From Marispirochaeta sp963667435 (GTDB lineage: Bacteria; Spirochaetota; Spirochaetia; JC444; Marispirochaetaceae), in the NCBI GenBank assembly GCA_963667435.1, contig OY763414.1:2170001-2234000 (forward strand): a stretch of 64,000 nt of DNA. The letters run 5' to 3'. Positions 50,373 to 59,431 of the stretch are shown here, in pieces. Position 1 is the first letter of the stretch. Each line of letters begins with the position of its first letter. The notes under the pieces are model-generated. The model saw only the letters and a list, made by a program, of their open reading frames with translations, had not been told where the DNA came from and ran no database searches. The position numbers were made by a program, and so were the translations under genes.

Positions 50373-51470
50373 ATGGCTACCGTAGAGCTCAAAAACATCG
50401 TAAAAGTATACGATGGTAATGTGCGTGCTGTTGATAACGCGAACATTACAGTAAACGACCAGGAATTCCTGGTTCTTGTCGGCCCCTCAGGATGTGGAAA
50501 AACCACTACTCTCCGTATGATTGCCGGTTTGGAGGATATTACCGAAGGCGAACTATCTATTGACGGGAAAATCGTAAATGACGTCCCCCCGAAGGATAGA
50601 GACATCGCCATGGTTTTCCAGAACTATGCCCTCTACCCCCATATGTCGGTATATGACAATATGGCTTTCGGCCTGAAGATCAGAAAATTCCCCAAAGACG
50701 AGATTGAAGCCCGGGTAAAGGAAGCAGCCCAGATTCTGGACATTGAAGAGCTGCTCGACAGAAAACCCAAGGCACTCTCCGGTGGACAGCGCCAGCGCGT
50801 GGCAGTAGGCCGAGCTATTGTACGGAAACCCAAGGTTTTCCTTTTCGACGAACCGCTTTCAAACCTGGATGCCAAACTCCGGGTTCAGATGAGAGCCGAA
50901 ATATCCGGTCTGCACAGTCGCCTGAAAGCAACAATGGTGTATGTTACCCACGATCAGGTGGAAGCAATGACCATGGCAGATAAAATTGTGGTTATGAAAG
51001 GGGGACTCATCCAGCAGATTGGCAGCCCGCTTACCCTCTACAACGAACCGGCAAACCGCTTTGTAGCCGGCTTTATCGGTTCTCCGCCCATGAACTTCTG
51101 TAATGTTACAATCCGTGAAGAAGGCGGAAAGCTTATCGCCGATGAAGGCAGTTTTGCGCTTGATATAACCGGTCGCTACGCAGAAAACCTGAAAGCCTAT
51201 GTCGGCAGGGACGTAACTTTCGGAATCAGGCCGGAAGATCTCCATTCCGAAGAGAATGCCGGTCCCTCAGTCATCCGCGCCAGCGCAGAGGTTATAGAGC
51301 CTCTGGGAGCTGAAACCCATCTGTATATAAAAACAGCAAAACACTCCCTGATTGCAAAAGTGCCGCCCACAGTACATCCCGCTGTTGGAGATGAAGTATT
51401 TTTCTCTCCGGACATGAACAAGGCGCTTTTCTTTGATCTGGAGAATGAAAAGACCATAGCATATTCCTGA
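50373..51470 (+). CDS. ugpC: Sugar-type ABC transporter ATP-binding protein (UgpC/MsmX/MalK group)
   Basis: A 365-residue ATPase: Walker A GPSGCGKTTTLR, DRDIAMVFQNYALYPHMSVYDNMAFGLKIRK, signature LSGGQRQRVAVGRAIVRKP, Walker B VFLFDEPLSNLDA, and a C-terminal MalK-like regulatory domain (about 235-365; FGIRPEDLHSEE). ATG 50373 has GGAGG at 6 nt. As a monocistronic gene with own promoter and terminator it resembles the shared energising ATPases (MsmX-like) that serve several sugar importers. The symbol follows the group; exact substrates are unknown. Confidence 0.9.
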   Translation: MATVELKNIVKVYDGNVRAVDNANITVNDQEFLVLVGPSGCGKTTTLRMIAGLEDITEGELSIDGKIVNDVPPKDRDIAMVFQNYALYPHMSVYDNMAFGLKIRKFPKDEIEARVKEAAQILDIEELLDRKPKALSGGQRQRVAVGRAIVRKPKVFLFDEPLSNLDAKLRVQMRAEISGLHSRLKATMVYVTHDQVEAMTMADKIVVMKGGLIQQIGSPLTLYNEPANRFVAGFIGSPPMNFCNVTIREEGGKLIADEGSFALDITGRYAENLKAYVGRDVTFGIRPEDLHSEENAGPSVIRASAEVIEPLGAETHLYIKTAKHSLIAKVPPTVHPAVGDEVFFSPDMNKALFFDLENEKTIAYS

Positions 51471-51490
51471 AAACATTCAGCAATGGATTC

Positions 51491-51521
51491 AAACCGGTCA
51501 TTTCTAATGGCCGGTTTTTTT
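51491..51521 (+). terminator. Rho-independent terminator after the sugar ATPase
   Basis: Eleven-pair stem AAACCGGTCAT / ATGGCCGGTTT with one T-G pair (51491-51501, 51507-51517), 5-nt loop, T-tract of seven. Confidence 0.93.
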
Positions 51522-51547
51522 ATGTTGCAGCTGCTATCAGCTTATCG

Positions 51548-51576
51548 TTGATTTCACATCTAACCTGCCCTATAAT
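51548..51576 (+). promoter_or_regulatory. Predicted leaderless promoter of the MCP-like gene
   Basis: TTGATT (51548-51553), 17-bp spacer, perfect TATAAT (51571-51576), 7 nt to GTG 51584. The in-frame TTG at 51548 is the -35 box. Confidence 0.8.
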
Positions 51577-51583
51577 GTGTTTT

Positions 51584-53377
51584 GTGAAAGTACTCAATGA
51601 TGCATCCAAAACAGACCTGCAGAAAAAACTCAGCAATCTGATTGACGACACGGAGGTAACATATACCACCCTGGCAGATATCTATCCTAAATTACTGGAA
51701 GAAGTTAACAACGGCTTTGCCAGGTCAGACAAACAGATCAGCCTGATTGCAGCAGAAGGCGGAAACGGCCTTGATGCCCTGCATATGATCATGGACAAAG
51801 CCCGCCTGTGTATTGAAAATGCACACAGCAGTTTTAATGACCTGAGTACGGAAGACGCCCGTCTGCTTAATATCCTGAAAGAGAGTATCGGACGGCTGGA
51901 TATACTGGAAGAACTAATAAACGCAATTACCTTCAATACGGAAGAAATGGAACTGATCTCCCTTAATGCCATGGTAGTTGCCCTTAAAGCCGGTCATGAG
52001 GGAGGAGGCTTCTCCCACGTGACCGATGAGCTGCGTCGCATTTCGGGTCGTACGATTAATGATGCAAAGCTTTTAACCCAGGAAGGTAAACAGATACAGG
52101 CATATTTTGAAGATGTACAGACAACGGCAGACAATATATCCGGCCAGCAGGATGCCATCTTCAGCAAGTTCGGTCAGAAACTTTTTGAGCATTTTAAAAC
52201 CATCGAGGAACGGTTAACGGCAATCGTTAACTTCTTCACCGAACTGCGCAGCCGGGCAGAAGATATTCAGACTTCCCTCTATACCATAATGGAGGCAATA
52301 CAGGCGCAGGACCTCATACGCCAGACTATAGACCATATAAAACTAACCCTTGAAAAAGTACAGGATATTGAACTCGAGGATAACAACCAGGACCATGAAA
52401 ACCTTATTCTCGATGAATACACCTTTCTGGAACAGGTTGCCAATCTCGGAGCGTTTCTACTGGATAATATTTCCAGTACCATCATGGAGAACCATGAAAC
52501 CTTTATAACAGGCATTCATACCATCCGAGAGACAGTTGAAGATATTGAGCATGAACGGGATACTTTTGTAACCCGTCAAATCGAAGGTGGAGATTACGAG
52601 AGAGGTATCAGCCAGCTGCTTATGGAATCAGAAGAAGAGCTGGGAATCATGCTTAGGGACACCCGCAAAGTACCGAAACTGAAACAAACTATGCGTACCG
52701 CCAATAGTTCCTTCATCGGACGGATACAGGGACTGGAGGAAGGCTTTCAGAACTTCGCCAATCAGATAGGCAGATTTCGCAATATCAATGTTGCTGCCAG
52801 AATAGAAGTTGCAAAGAGACAAATCCTTAAGGGCATGGAGGCTACAGTACATGAAATGCGGGAACTCACCGACAGCATCTTCGGTTCTGTAGAACAAGCC
52901 CTCAGTACAACCACGGAATTCATTGAATCTGCCCAGGAAGCAGAAGCAGGTTTCAAAGCTTCCTACCGTCAGGAAACCGTTCTAGTGGAGACCTTCACTT
53001 CGGATATTCAGCAGCTCTATGGAAAACTCAAGGATACTAACAATGAAATTGTTTCAACCATGAGGAGCTTCTCTCTTTTTACATATCAGTTCAGAGAAAT
53101 TTTCGGTGTTACCGGGAACAGTGCAGAGAATCTTAAAGCCCTGAGTCTGAAAGCAAGGGGAATTATGGAACTCTTTGAAAAAACCGCGCGAAACGCTTCG
53201 GCCCGAAAAGATCATATAATAAAGGAACGGGGCATTGAAACCTGGGAAATTCATGAGCAGCGACTGCAGGAGACCGTGCAGGAGTTTACCATATACGCAC
53301 ACAAAGCCCGGGCCGGAGAAATTGCCGGGTTTGCGGTGGAAGAAGGTACGACGGAAGGAGATGTAACCTTCTTCTAA
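51584..53377 (+). CDS. Soluble MCP-like coiled-coil protein
   Basis: A 597-residue cytoplasmic protein with no membrane span. The region ELISLNAMVVALKAGHEGGGFSHVTDELRRIS (about 125-160) aligns with the chemoreceptor tip NLLALNAAIEAARAGE.GRGFAVVADEVR but loses several contact residues (the Glu-Ala-Ala-Arg run is Val-Ala-Leu-Lys). AIQAQDLIRQTIDHIKLTLE (about 245-265) resembles the FQDxTRQ motif of MCP-like or phosphatase-like helices. The rest is long coiled coil. It may interact with CheA/CheW-type partners or be a structural analogue. GTG 51584 is set by the promoter. Confidence 0.7.
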   Translation: MKVLNDASKTDLQKKLSNLIDDTEVTYTTLADIYPKLLEEVNNGFARSDKQISLIAAEGGNGLDALHMIMDKARLCIENAHSSFNDLSTEDARLLNILKESIGRLDILEELINAITFNTEEMELISLNAMVVALKAGHEGGGFSHVTDELRRISGRTINDAKLLTQEGKQIQAYFEDVQTTADNISGQQDAIFSKFGQKLFEHFKTIEERLTAIVNFFTELRSRAEDIQTSLYTIMEAIQAQDLIRQTIDHIKLTLEKVQDIELEDNNQDHENLILDEYTFLEQVANLGAFLLDNISSTIMENHETFITGIHTIRETVEDIEHERDTFVTRQIEGGDYERGISQLLMESEEELGIMLRDTRKVPKLKQTMRTANSSFIGRIQGLEEGFQNFANQIGRFRNINVAARIEVAKRQILKGMEATVHEMRELTDSIFGSVEQALSTTTEFIESAQEAEAGFKASYRQETVLVETFTSDIQQLYGKLKDTNNEIVSTMRSFSLFTYQFREIFGVTGNSAENLKALSLKARGIMELFEKTARNASARKDHIIKERGIETWEIHEQRLQETVQEFTIYAHKARAGEIAGFAVEEGTTEGDVTFF

Positions 53378-53400
53378 GAGAACCTTCTTATAGAAGCTGC

Positions 53401-53430
53401 TTGACAAGAGCAGTCAGTCACGCCTAGGAT
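53401..53430 (+). promoter_or_regulatory. Promoter of the homoserine dehydrogenase gene
   Basis: TTGACA (53401-53406), 18-bp spacer, TAGGAT (53425-53430). The leader carries AAGGAG before ATG 53469. TTGACAAGAGCAG is shared with the promoter at 48402. A TATAAT at 53451 is a weaker alternative. Confidence 0.5.
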
Positions 53431-53468
53431 TGCCCACAGACATTGTCAGTTATAATCAAGGAGTCCCT

Positions 53469-54791
53469 ATGAAACGCCCTTCTGCCGTGGCAATCCTCGG
53501 ATGCGGTACCGTTGGCGGTGCGACCGCCCAGCTGCTGGTAAAAGAACAGGATAATCTAAAGAAAAAAACCGGCACAGATATAGAATTGCGCTATATTGTA
53601 GATAAAGATTTTTCCCATGCTGAATCACTCAACCTCAGTCCCTCTCTTTTTACAGAAGACCTGGATAAAGCCCTTGCTGATCCTGATGTTGCGGTTGTGG
53701 TGGAACTTATCGGCGGCACTGGAATTGCAAAAACACTTACAGAAAAGATCCTCCGGGCAGGAAAGAAGGTAGTTACCGCCAATAAAGCCCTTCTGGCAAA
53801 ACATGGCGTGGAACTCATGACTATTGCCAGAGAATCCGGAAGCTCTATCTCTTTTGAAGCCTCCTGCGGCGGAGGAATCCCCATTATCCGTGCTCTTTAT
53901 GACGGCATCCTGGCTAACCGCATCGACGCCTTTTACGGCATTGTAAACGGTACCTGTAATTACATCCTCACAGAGATGATACAGAAGGGTAACAGCTATG
54001 AAGTCGCCCTCAAGGAGGCTCAGGAGACCGGCCTGGCCGAAGCCGACCCAACTTTGGATGTAACCGGAGGAGATTCAGCACACAAGCTTGCCATTATGTC
54101 CTCCCTCGCCTTTGGGCGGCAGGTCAGTCTGGATGAAATTCCTACAGGCGGTATAGACAACCTGAAGCTTACTGACCTGAATTTCGGCAAAGAGCTTGGA
54201 TATGTAGTTAAACTTCTTGCCATAGCTCAGAGCAACGGAGATGGACTCTCCTTACGGGTACGTCCCGCTTTCATCTCAACCGAACACCCCCTGGCCTGGG
54301 TTTCAGGACCATTCAACGCAGTAAGCGTATACGGTCATGCAGTAGGTCATACCATGTACTACGGTCGGGGTGCCGGAGGCAGTCCCACTGCAAGCGCAGT
54401 TGTAGCTGATGTTATTTCCGCCTGTCTGGGTACTGCGGACCTTATTTTCAACAGCCTTAATATCTGGCCGGACCGGACAGAGCCTGCTACTCAGTTAGCA
54501 CCGGAAGAAACTATCGGCCGCTTCTATGTCCGACTCATGGTTGAGGATAAACCCGGAACCTTTGCCCGCATTGCAGATATCTTCGGTAAAAACAATATTT
54601 CCCTCTCCTCCGTACTGCAGAAAGAACCTCATCAGAACCGACCTGACGTTCTTCCAGTGGTAATAACCACCCATAGCGTACGGGAAGGTGACTTGAGAAC
54701 AGCCCTTGCAACGCTGGATTCCCTGCCCGTGGTTAAGGAACCCGGTATTTGCATAGAAATTCTCGATGAACACGAAGAAGAGCTCGCTTGA
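53469..54791 (+). CDS. hom: Homoserine dehydrogenase
   Basis: A 440-residue NAD(P)-dependent enzyme reducing aspartate semialdehyde to homoserine, precursor of threonine and methionine. It shows the Rossmann motif AILGCGTVGGATAQLL, TANKALLAKHG, GGGIPIIRALYDGILANRIDAFYGIVNGTCNYIL and GDSAHKLAIMSSLAFG, and a C-terminal ACT domain (about 355-435; RLMVEDKPGTFARIADIFGKNNISL) for feedback. ATG 53469 has AAGGAG at 7 nt; the longer frame from 53430 is rejected. Its product feeds the metY step upstream in the window. Confidence 0.95.
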   Translation: MKRPSAVAILGCGTVGGATAQLLVKEQDNLKKKTGTDIELRYIVDKDFSHAESLNLSPSLFTEDLDKALADPDVAVVVELIGGTGIAKTLTEKILRAGKKVVTANKALLAKHGVELMTIARESGSSISFEASCGGGIPIIRALYDGILANRIDAFYGIVNGTCNYILTEMIQKGNSYEVALKEAQETGLAEADPTLDVTGGDSAHKLAIMSSLAFGRQVSLDEIPTGGIDNLKLTDLNFGKELGYVVKLLAIAQSNGDGLSLRVRPAFISTEHPLAWVSGPFNAVSVYGHAVGHTMYYGRGAGGSPTASAVVADVISACLGTADLIFNSLNIWPDRTEPATQLAPEETIGRFYVRLMVEDKPGTFARIADIFGKNNISLSSVLQKEPHQNRPDVLPVVITTHSVREGDLRTALATLDSLPVVKEPGICIEILDEHEEELA

Positions 54792-54831
54792 CACACAAAG
54801 ATTGATTATTATTCAGTAATATAATATGCGT

Positions 54832-54863
54832 TGCCCGGACGGCTGGAACCACCGTCCACGGCA
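54832..54863 (+). other. Leader hairpin of glgP
   Basis: TGCC-C-GGACGG (54832-54842) pairs with CCGTCC-AC-GGCA (54852-54863) around a 9-nt loop, ending about 10 nt before the GGAGG of glgP. It may modulate translation; not a known riboswitch fold. Confidence 0.4.
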
Positions 54864-54881
54864 CGGGTACCGGAGGACAGT

Positions 54882-57398
54882 ATGGGAAAAAAAAGCCTTT
54901 CCATCCCGACACGTCAGGGTCATGACGCTGAGTCAATCGCCTGGGGCTACGCTGAACATCTGAAATTCACCCTCGGCGTGGATCGTTACTCTTCATCCAA
55001 TTTCGACCGTTACATGGCCCTTGCCCTGGCGGTTAAAGACCGACTTATCAACCAGTGGATGAAAACCCAGCAGACTCATCACCTGCAGAAGGTAAAAAGA
55101 ATATACTACCTCTCTCTGGAGTTTCTTATCGGTCGGTCCATGGGCAATAATGTTATTAATATGGGGCTGCAGAAGGCTGTCGAGGAAGCCCTTGCAGAAC
55201 TCGGATACACCTGGGAAGAACTCAGGGAAGAAGAGATCGATGCCGGCCTTGGGAACGGCGGTCTTGGTCGTCTTGCGGCCTGCTTTCTTGATTCCATGGC
55301 AACCCTGAATCTACCCTCCTTCGGTTATGGATTGCGTTATGATTACGGAATCTTCAGGCAGCAGATTGAAAACGGCTGGCAGGTGGAACAGCCTGACGAC
55401 TGGCTCCGAAGGGGCAACCCCTGGGAAATTGAACGGCCTGATATCGTGGTTCCTGTTCATTTCGGCGGTAAAGTTGAAAGCTTCACGGATAAAGGAAAAC
55501 GGCTTTTTGTCTGGACCGAAACCAACCCGGTTCTGGCAATTGCCTACGATACCCCTATCGTCGGTTATGGCGGACAGACGGTAAACACCCTCCGTCTCTG
55601 GAGCGCCAGGGCGGCAGAAGAGTTTGATTTCAGTGAGTTCAACGAAGGTGATTATGTAGAGGCTGTTGCATCCAAGGTGAATGCTGAAAACCTCACAAAA
55701 GTCCTTTACCCTAATGACAAACTCTATCTGGGCAAGGAACTGCGCCTGCAGCAGCAGTATCTTTTCGTTGCCAGTTCCCTGGCGGATATTATCCGTCGAT
55801 TCAAGAAAGGAGGCCACCCCTGGTCGGATTTCCCCAAGTACAATGCAGTTCAGCTCAATGATACCCACCCGTCTCTGGCTGTCCCTGAACTGATGAGACT
55901 GCTAATTGATGAAAACCAGCTTGACTGGGACAGCGCCTGGGCAATTACGGTGAACACCCTTGGATATACAAATCACACCCTCATGCCTGAAGCCCTTGAG
56001 AAATGGCCGGTTCCTATGCTCGAGAAGTTACTCCCGAGGCACCTGCAGATAATCTACGAAGTCAACCATCGCTTCCTTCAGAGAGTAGCCATTGCCTTTC
56101 CCGGGGACATGCCGCGCATGAACAGAATGAGCATCGTTGAAGAAGGAGATGTCAAACAGATCCGCATGGCAAATCTCTCAATAATCGGCTCCCACTCAAC
56201 CAACGGTGTAGCAGCTCTGCATACTGATCTTCTCAGATCGAATCTTGTACCTGACTTTGCCGCCCTGTATCCAGAACGCTTTAATAACAAGACAAATGGA
56301 ATAACCCAGCGTCGCTGGCTCCTGAAGGCAAACCCGGATCTGGCTGCCCTGATAAGCAAGAACATAGGCGACGGCTGGATAACTGACATGTCACAGCTGA
56401 AACAGCTTGCCCCTTATGCTGACAAGGCTGACTTCCGCAGCAGCTTTGAAGAAGTTAAGAGCACCGCCAAGAAGCAGCTTGCGGAGATCCTGAAACGGGA
56501 ACACGAGTTCGATCTGGACCCGTCATCAATTTTTGATGTTCAGATCAAGCGTATCCATGAATATAAAAGACAGTTCCTTAATGCCCTCCACATAGTAATG
56601 CTCTATAACCGCATCCGTGAAAAAGGAACAAAGGGTATGGTCCCCAGAACCTTCCTGATAGCAGGAAAAGCCGCCCCGGGATATATGCTGGCAAAACTGA
56701 TTATCAAGCTGATAAATAACATAAGCAGTGTGATAAATAACGATCCGAAAGTACGCAAATATCTGCGGGTTTATTTTGTTCCCAATTACCGGGTATCCCT
56801 GGCGGAAAAACTCTTTCCGGCGGCGGAAGTTTCCCAGCAGATATCAACAGCGGGGACCGAAGCTTCTGGTACAGGGAACATGAAGTTCATGTGTAACGGG
56901 GCTCTAACCCTGGGAACTCTTGATGGTGCCAATATCGAGATAGTTGAAGAGGTGGGACAGGAGAACGCTTTTATCTTCGGGCTTACCGCAGACGAGGCCG
57001 AAACGCTCCGTCCACATTACAATCCCTTTGAATACTACAACAACGACCCGGAAATTAAAGCCGCAGTAGATCTTCTGTTCTCAGGACACTTCAATATTTC
57101 CGAGCCCCATATTTTTGAACCTCTTCGGCAGTCGCTTTTTGACCACGGAGACAGGTACATGAACCTCGCCGACCTCAGGTCATACGCGGATGCCCAGGAC
57201 AAGGTCCAGAAACTCTACAGAGACCGGGATGAGTGGAACCGTAAAGCGATACTGAATATTGCATATTCCGGGAAATTCTCCTCAGACAGGACTATACTTG
57301 AATACGCGGAAGATATATGGAACGCCAAACCATGTTCCGTAGATACCGCCCACGATCCCACAGATACCCTTGCGGAAGCAAGAAAAGTGGAGAAATAG
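54882..57398 (+). CDS. glgP: Glycogen/starch phosphorylase
   Basis: An 838-residue GT35 phosphorylase releasing glucose-1-phosphate from glycogen. Clear signatures: YYLSLEFLIGRSMGNNVINMGL, GNGGLGRLAACFLDSMATL, KTNGITQRRWLL, and the PLP site STAGTEASGTGNMKFMCNGALTLGTLDGANIEI with the cofactor lysine in GNMKFM. Length fits the family. ATG 54882 has GGAGGAC 6 nt upstream. The upstream 17 in-frame codons to 54831 cover a leader hairpin and are not translated in my reading. Confidence 0.97.
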   Translation: MGKKSLSIPTRQGHDAESIAWGYAEHLKFTLGVDRYSSSNFDRYMALALAVKDRLINQWMKTQQTHHLQKVKRIYYLSLEFLIGRSMGNNVINMGLQKAVEEALAELGYTWEELREEEIDAGLGNGGLGRLAACFLDSMATLNLPSFGYGLRYDYGIFRQQIENGWQVEQPDDWLRRGNPWEIERPDIVVPVHFGGKVESFTDKGKRLFVWTETNPVLAIAYDTPIVGYGGQTVNTLRLWSARAAEEFDFSEFNEGDYVEAVASKVNAENLTKVLYPNDKLYLGKELRLQQQYLFVASSLADIIRRFKKGGHPWSDFPKYNAVQLNDTHPSLAVPELMRLLIDENQLDWDSAWAITVNTLGYTNHTLMPEALEKWPVPMLEKLLPRHLQIIYEVNHRFLQRVAIAFPGDMPRMNRMSIVEEGDVKQIRMANLSIIGSHSTNGVAALHTDLLRSNLVPDFAALYPERFNNKTNGITQRRWLLKANPDLAALISKNIGDGWITDMSQLKQLAPYADKADFRSSFEEVKSTAKKQLAEILKREHEFDLDPSSIFDVQIKRIHEYKRQFLNALHIVMLYNRIREKGTKGMVPRTFLIAGKAAPGYMLAKLIIKLINNISSVINNDPKVRKYLRVYFVPNYRVSLAEKLFPAAEVSQQISTAGTEASGTGNMKFMCNGALTLGTLDGANIEIVEEVGQENAFIFGLTADEAETLRPHYNPFEYYNNDPEIKAAVDLLFSGHFNISEPHIFEPLRQSLFDHGDRYMNLADLRSYADAQDKVQKLYRDRDEWNRKAILNIAYSGKFSSDRTILEYAEDIWNAKPCSVDTAHDPTDTLAEARKVEK

Positions 57399-57474
57399 GC
57401 CGGAGGGACTCAACTATTGACCCCTCCAAGTCGATGATGTTATCGTGAGTTCAAGAAAAAAAGATGGAGGACCT

Positions 57475-57786
57475 ATGCCGGCCAATGAAGAACACCTAGA
57501 TTTGGATGCCGCCACGTCCGGAAAAATTTACTGCGCCAACTGCGTTCACTGTAAACTTGTACGTGAAGCTCAGGGTGGAATGCGCTACTCTCTGCGTGTC
57601 CGCTGCGATGCAGGCAAATGGCGCAAGAAACTCGGCGAAGAGAAAATATATAAGTACTTTACCGTTGCCCGCCGGAGTCTCGACTCCTGCGATGCCTATG
57701 AACCCATGGGAGACCCCAAGGAGTTCATGAAGGAACTGAAAAAGAGCCTTCCCATAAAGGACGAAATCTATACAAGCCGCGATTAA
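57475..57786 (+). CDS. Small cysteine-rich hypothetical protein
   Basis: A 103-residue protein with five Cys: YCANCVHCK (three spaced C-x2-C-x2-C), RCDAGKW and DSCDAY. The spacing suggests a zinc or Fe-S site. I do not recognise the family. Basic centre (KWRKKLGEEKIYKYFTVARRSLD). ATG 57475 has GGAGG 4 nt upstream; GTG 57445 is less likely. It lies 76 nt after glgP and 18 nt before a lipoprotein gene. Confidence 0.7.
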   Translation: MPANEEHLDLDAATSGKIYCANCVHCKLVREAQGGMRYSLRVRCDAGKWRKKLGEEKIYKYFTVARRSLDSCDAYEPMGDPKEFMKELKKSLPIKDEIYTSRD

Positions 57787-57804
57787 TATGCTTAACTTTT
57801 TCTC

Positions 57805-58224
57805 ATGATTAAGAAAATTTCGGCTTTATGCCTTCTACTGTCAGTCTTGTTTCTTTTCTCATGCATTGGAGTACCTGCCCCGGAGGACATCCCGGATACC
57901 CTTACCCCCATGGAATATTTCCAGCGAGCCCAGGATGCTGTTGCGAGCCGCAATGACTACGATACCGCCCTTGTCTACTACACCACCTTCAAAGAACGGT
58001 TCCCCCAGGATCTGCAGGGAAACGTGGAAGCTGATTACGAAATAGGCTTTATTCATTACAAGCAGGGTGAGTATCAGGTGGCAAAAGAGATTCTATCCAA
58101 CGTGGTTGCACGTTATGAAACCGAAGAAGCAGCCAAACTGAAAGAATGGCCGCTGATTCTTTCCAGAAAAATTCTTACAAAAATTGATTCAATTGAATCC
58201 GCACAGATAATACCCGCAGGCTGA
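57805..58224 (+). CDS. TPR-containing lipoprotein
   Basis: A 139-residue outer-surface or periplasmic lipoprotein with lipobox LFSC (Cys20). The mature region holds one to two TPR-like repeats (AQDAVASRNDYDTALVYYTTFKERFP, YEIGFIHYKQGEYQVAKEILSNVV), reminiscent of the start of BamD or YbgF-type proteins but too short for BamD. No specific role can be assigned. There is no clear ribosome binding site. Confidence 0.75.
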   Translation: MIKKISALCLLLSVLFLFSCIGVPAPEDIPDTLTPMEYFQRAQDAVASRNDYDTALVYYTTFKERFPQDLQGNVEADYEIGFIHYKQGEYQVAKEILSNVVARYETEEAAKLKEWPLILSRKILTKIDSIESAQIIPAG

Positions 58225-58240
58225 ACCTGTTCGTCATCTG

Positions 58241-59353
58241 TTATTGAGGCAGAATGATGGTATAGAGCTCTATAGACAGGGCTTCCGCCTCGGTATAGAC
58301 CATCTCTTTTGTAATTTTTCCCCTTGGCCGCGGATGGGGAGGAGCATCTCCCACAAGGATGATCTTCCTGCTTTCCGCCGCCCAGGGGTATGATTTTATT
58401 CCTGCGTAAAGGGCCTCGTACACCGCTTCCGGAATATCGCGTCCGCCAAAAACCCTTATCCTGTCCAGAATCCGCTGAACAGTCTCCACACCACCTACCT
58501 GGAAAGGAAAAACGTCGGTAATATACTCTTCATCATAATCCTTGTAGAGTACGACACCTACCCGCAGCATGGAGAAACCTTCCGCTTTCTCCCTCAGAAG
58601 AGGGACAAGACTCTTGCGCAGGTGAGGGATATCGTTCTCCATACTCTGTGTAGTGTCCAGAGCAAGCACAAGATCAAGGCTCTTCCCTTCTGTATCGTCG
58701 ATAATCTCTTCTATCTTATCAACAATATCATCCTCTCCACGGCTGTAAATAAGACGACCATCACCTTCGTTGCTGATTTCTGTATAGGCGTTGACGGTGT
58801 CTTCCATATAATTACCTTCCGGAGGACCTTCGAAGGGTTTCTGCATAACAGTCAGAATAAAGGGATTATCCCTGAACGTCCCGGAATAGTCTGCGTAGGC
58901 GTTCTCAAATCCCCTCACACTTAAATAGGTTCCGTCAAGAACCTGCACCTCACCGTTACGGCTCCAGGGGTAACCGTAAACAACTATGTAGGGGATAAAA
59001 ATATGGTAAACAGGCCCCAGATACTCGTGATCCTCCGGGGTTGAATCAATCAGAGAAACTCCCCGTTTTTCCACCAGGAATTCTCCATTTAGCATTCTTT
59101 TCTCACTTGCAGATGTCTGTACAGCAGCCGGATCCCGGTATGCATAGCTTGCAGTTTCCCGGGTGGGATCTTCCGTTGACTCCGTAAGAAGAACCGAACC
59201 AAGCCCGGGAACAGCTTTTATGTACAGGTCATATCCCCCGGACAGACTTTGTTCGATAACCAGATCTTCAGGGGTGATAGTAAGGGAATCTCCGAAAATA
59301 GCAGCTATACACTGCAGGATAATCAGGACAATGACCGGAATCCGTGTTTCCAT
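58241..59353 (-). CDS. von Willebrand factor A domain protein, exported
   Basis: A 370-residue exported protein. The N-terminal hydrophobic stretch (about 5-20) is a signal peptide. Residues about 225-368 form a vWA domain with the MIDAS sequence DTTQSM (DxTxS variant), later RVGVVLYKDYDEEY, VFGGRDIPEAVYEALYAGI and IILVGDAPPHPRPRGK. vWA domains bind metal-dependent ligands or support assembly. The N-terminal 220 residues are of unknown fold. A -10-like GATACT lies 6 nt before the ATG without a clear -35. Confidence 0.82.
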   Translation of the reverse strand: METRIPVIVLIILQCIAAIFGDSLTITPEDLVIEQSLSGGYDLYIKAVPGLGSVLLTESTEDPTRETASYAYRDPAAVQTSASEKRMLNGEFLVEKRGVSLIDSTPEDHEYLGPVYHIFIPYIVVYGYPWSRNGEVQVLDGTYLSVRGFENAYADYSGTFRDNPFILTVMQKPFEGPPEGNYMEDTVNAYTEISNEGDGRLIYSRGEDDIVDKIEEIIDDTEGKSLDLVLALDTTQSMENDIPHLRKSLVPLLREKAEGFSMLRVGVVLYKDYDEEYITDVFPFQVGGVETVQRILDRIRVFGGRDIPEAVYEALYAGIKSYPWAAESRKIILVGDAPPHPRPRGKITKEMVYTEAEALSIELYTIILPQ

Positions 59354-59394
59354 ATATACAGTATCGGCGTCGAAGTCCGCCAGGCTTATTACTA

Positions 59395-59423
59395 TTGGCG
59401 AGAAGGAAATTTTCCACTACAAT
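59395..59423 (+). promoter_or_regulatory. Predicted leaderless promoter of rpiB
   Basis: TTGGCG (59395-59400), 17-bp spacer, TACAAT (59418-59423), 8 nt to ATG 59432. No Shine-Dalgarno sequence. Confidence 0.7.
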
Positions 59424-59431
59424 TCCGCACT

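Noticed and set aside
57399..57440. Terminator after glgP (GGAGGG ... CCCTCC)
   Set aside because: Six-bp arms with a 14-nt loop and no T-tract are too weak to call.
59249..59431. Upstream extension of rpiB
   Set aside because: It runs antisense through the vWA gene and over the promoter, and RpiB proteins begin at KRIIIANDHG.
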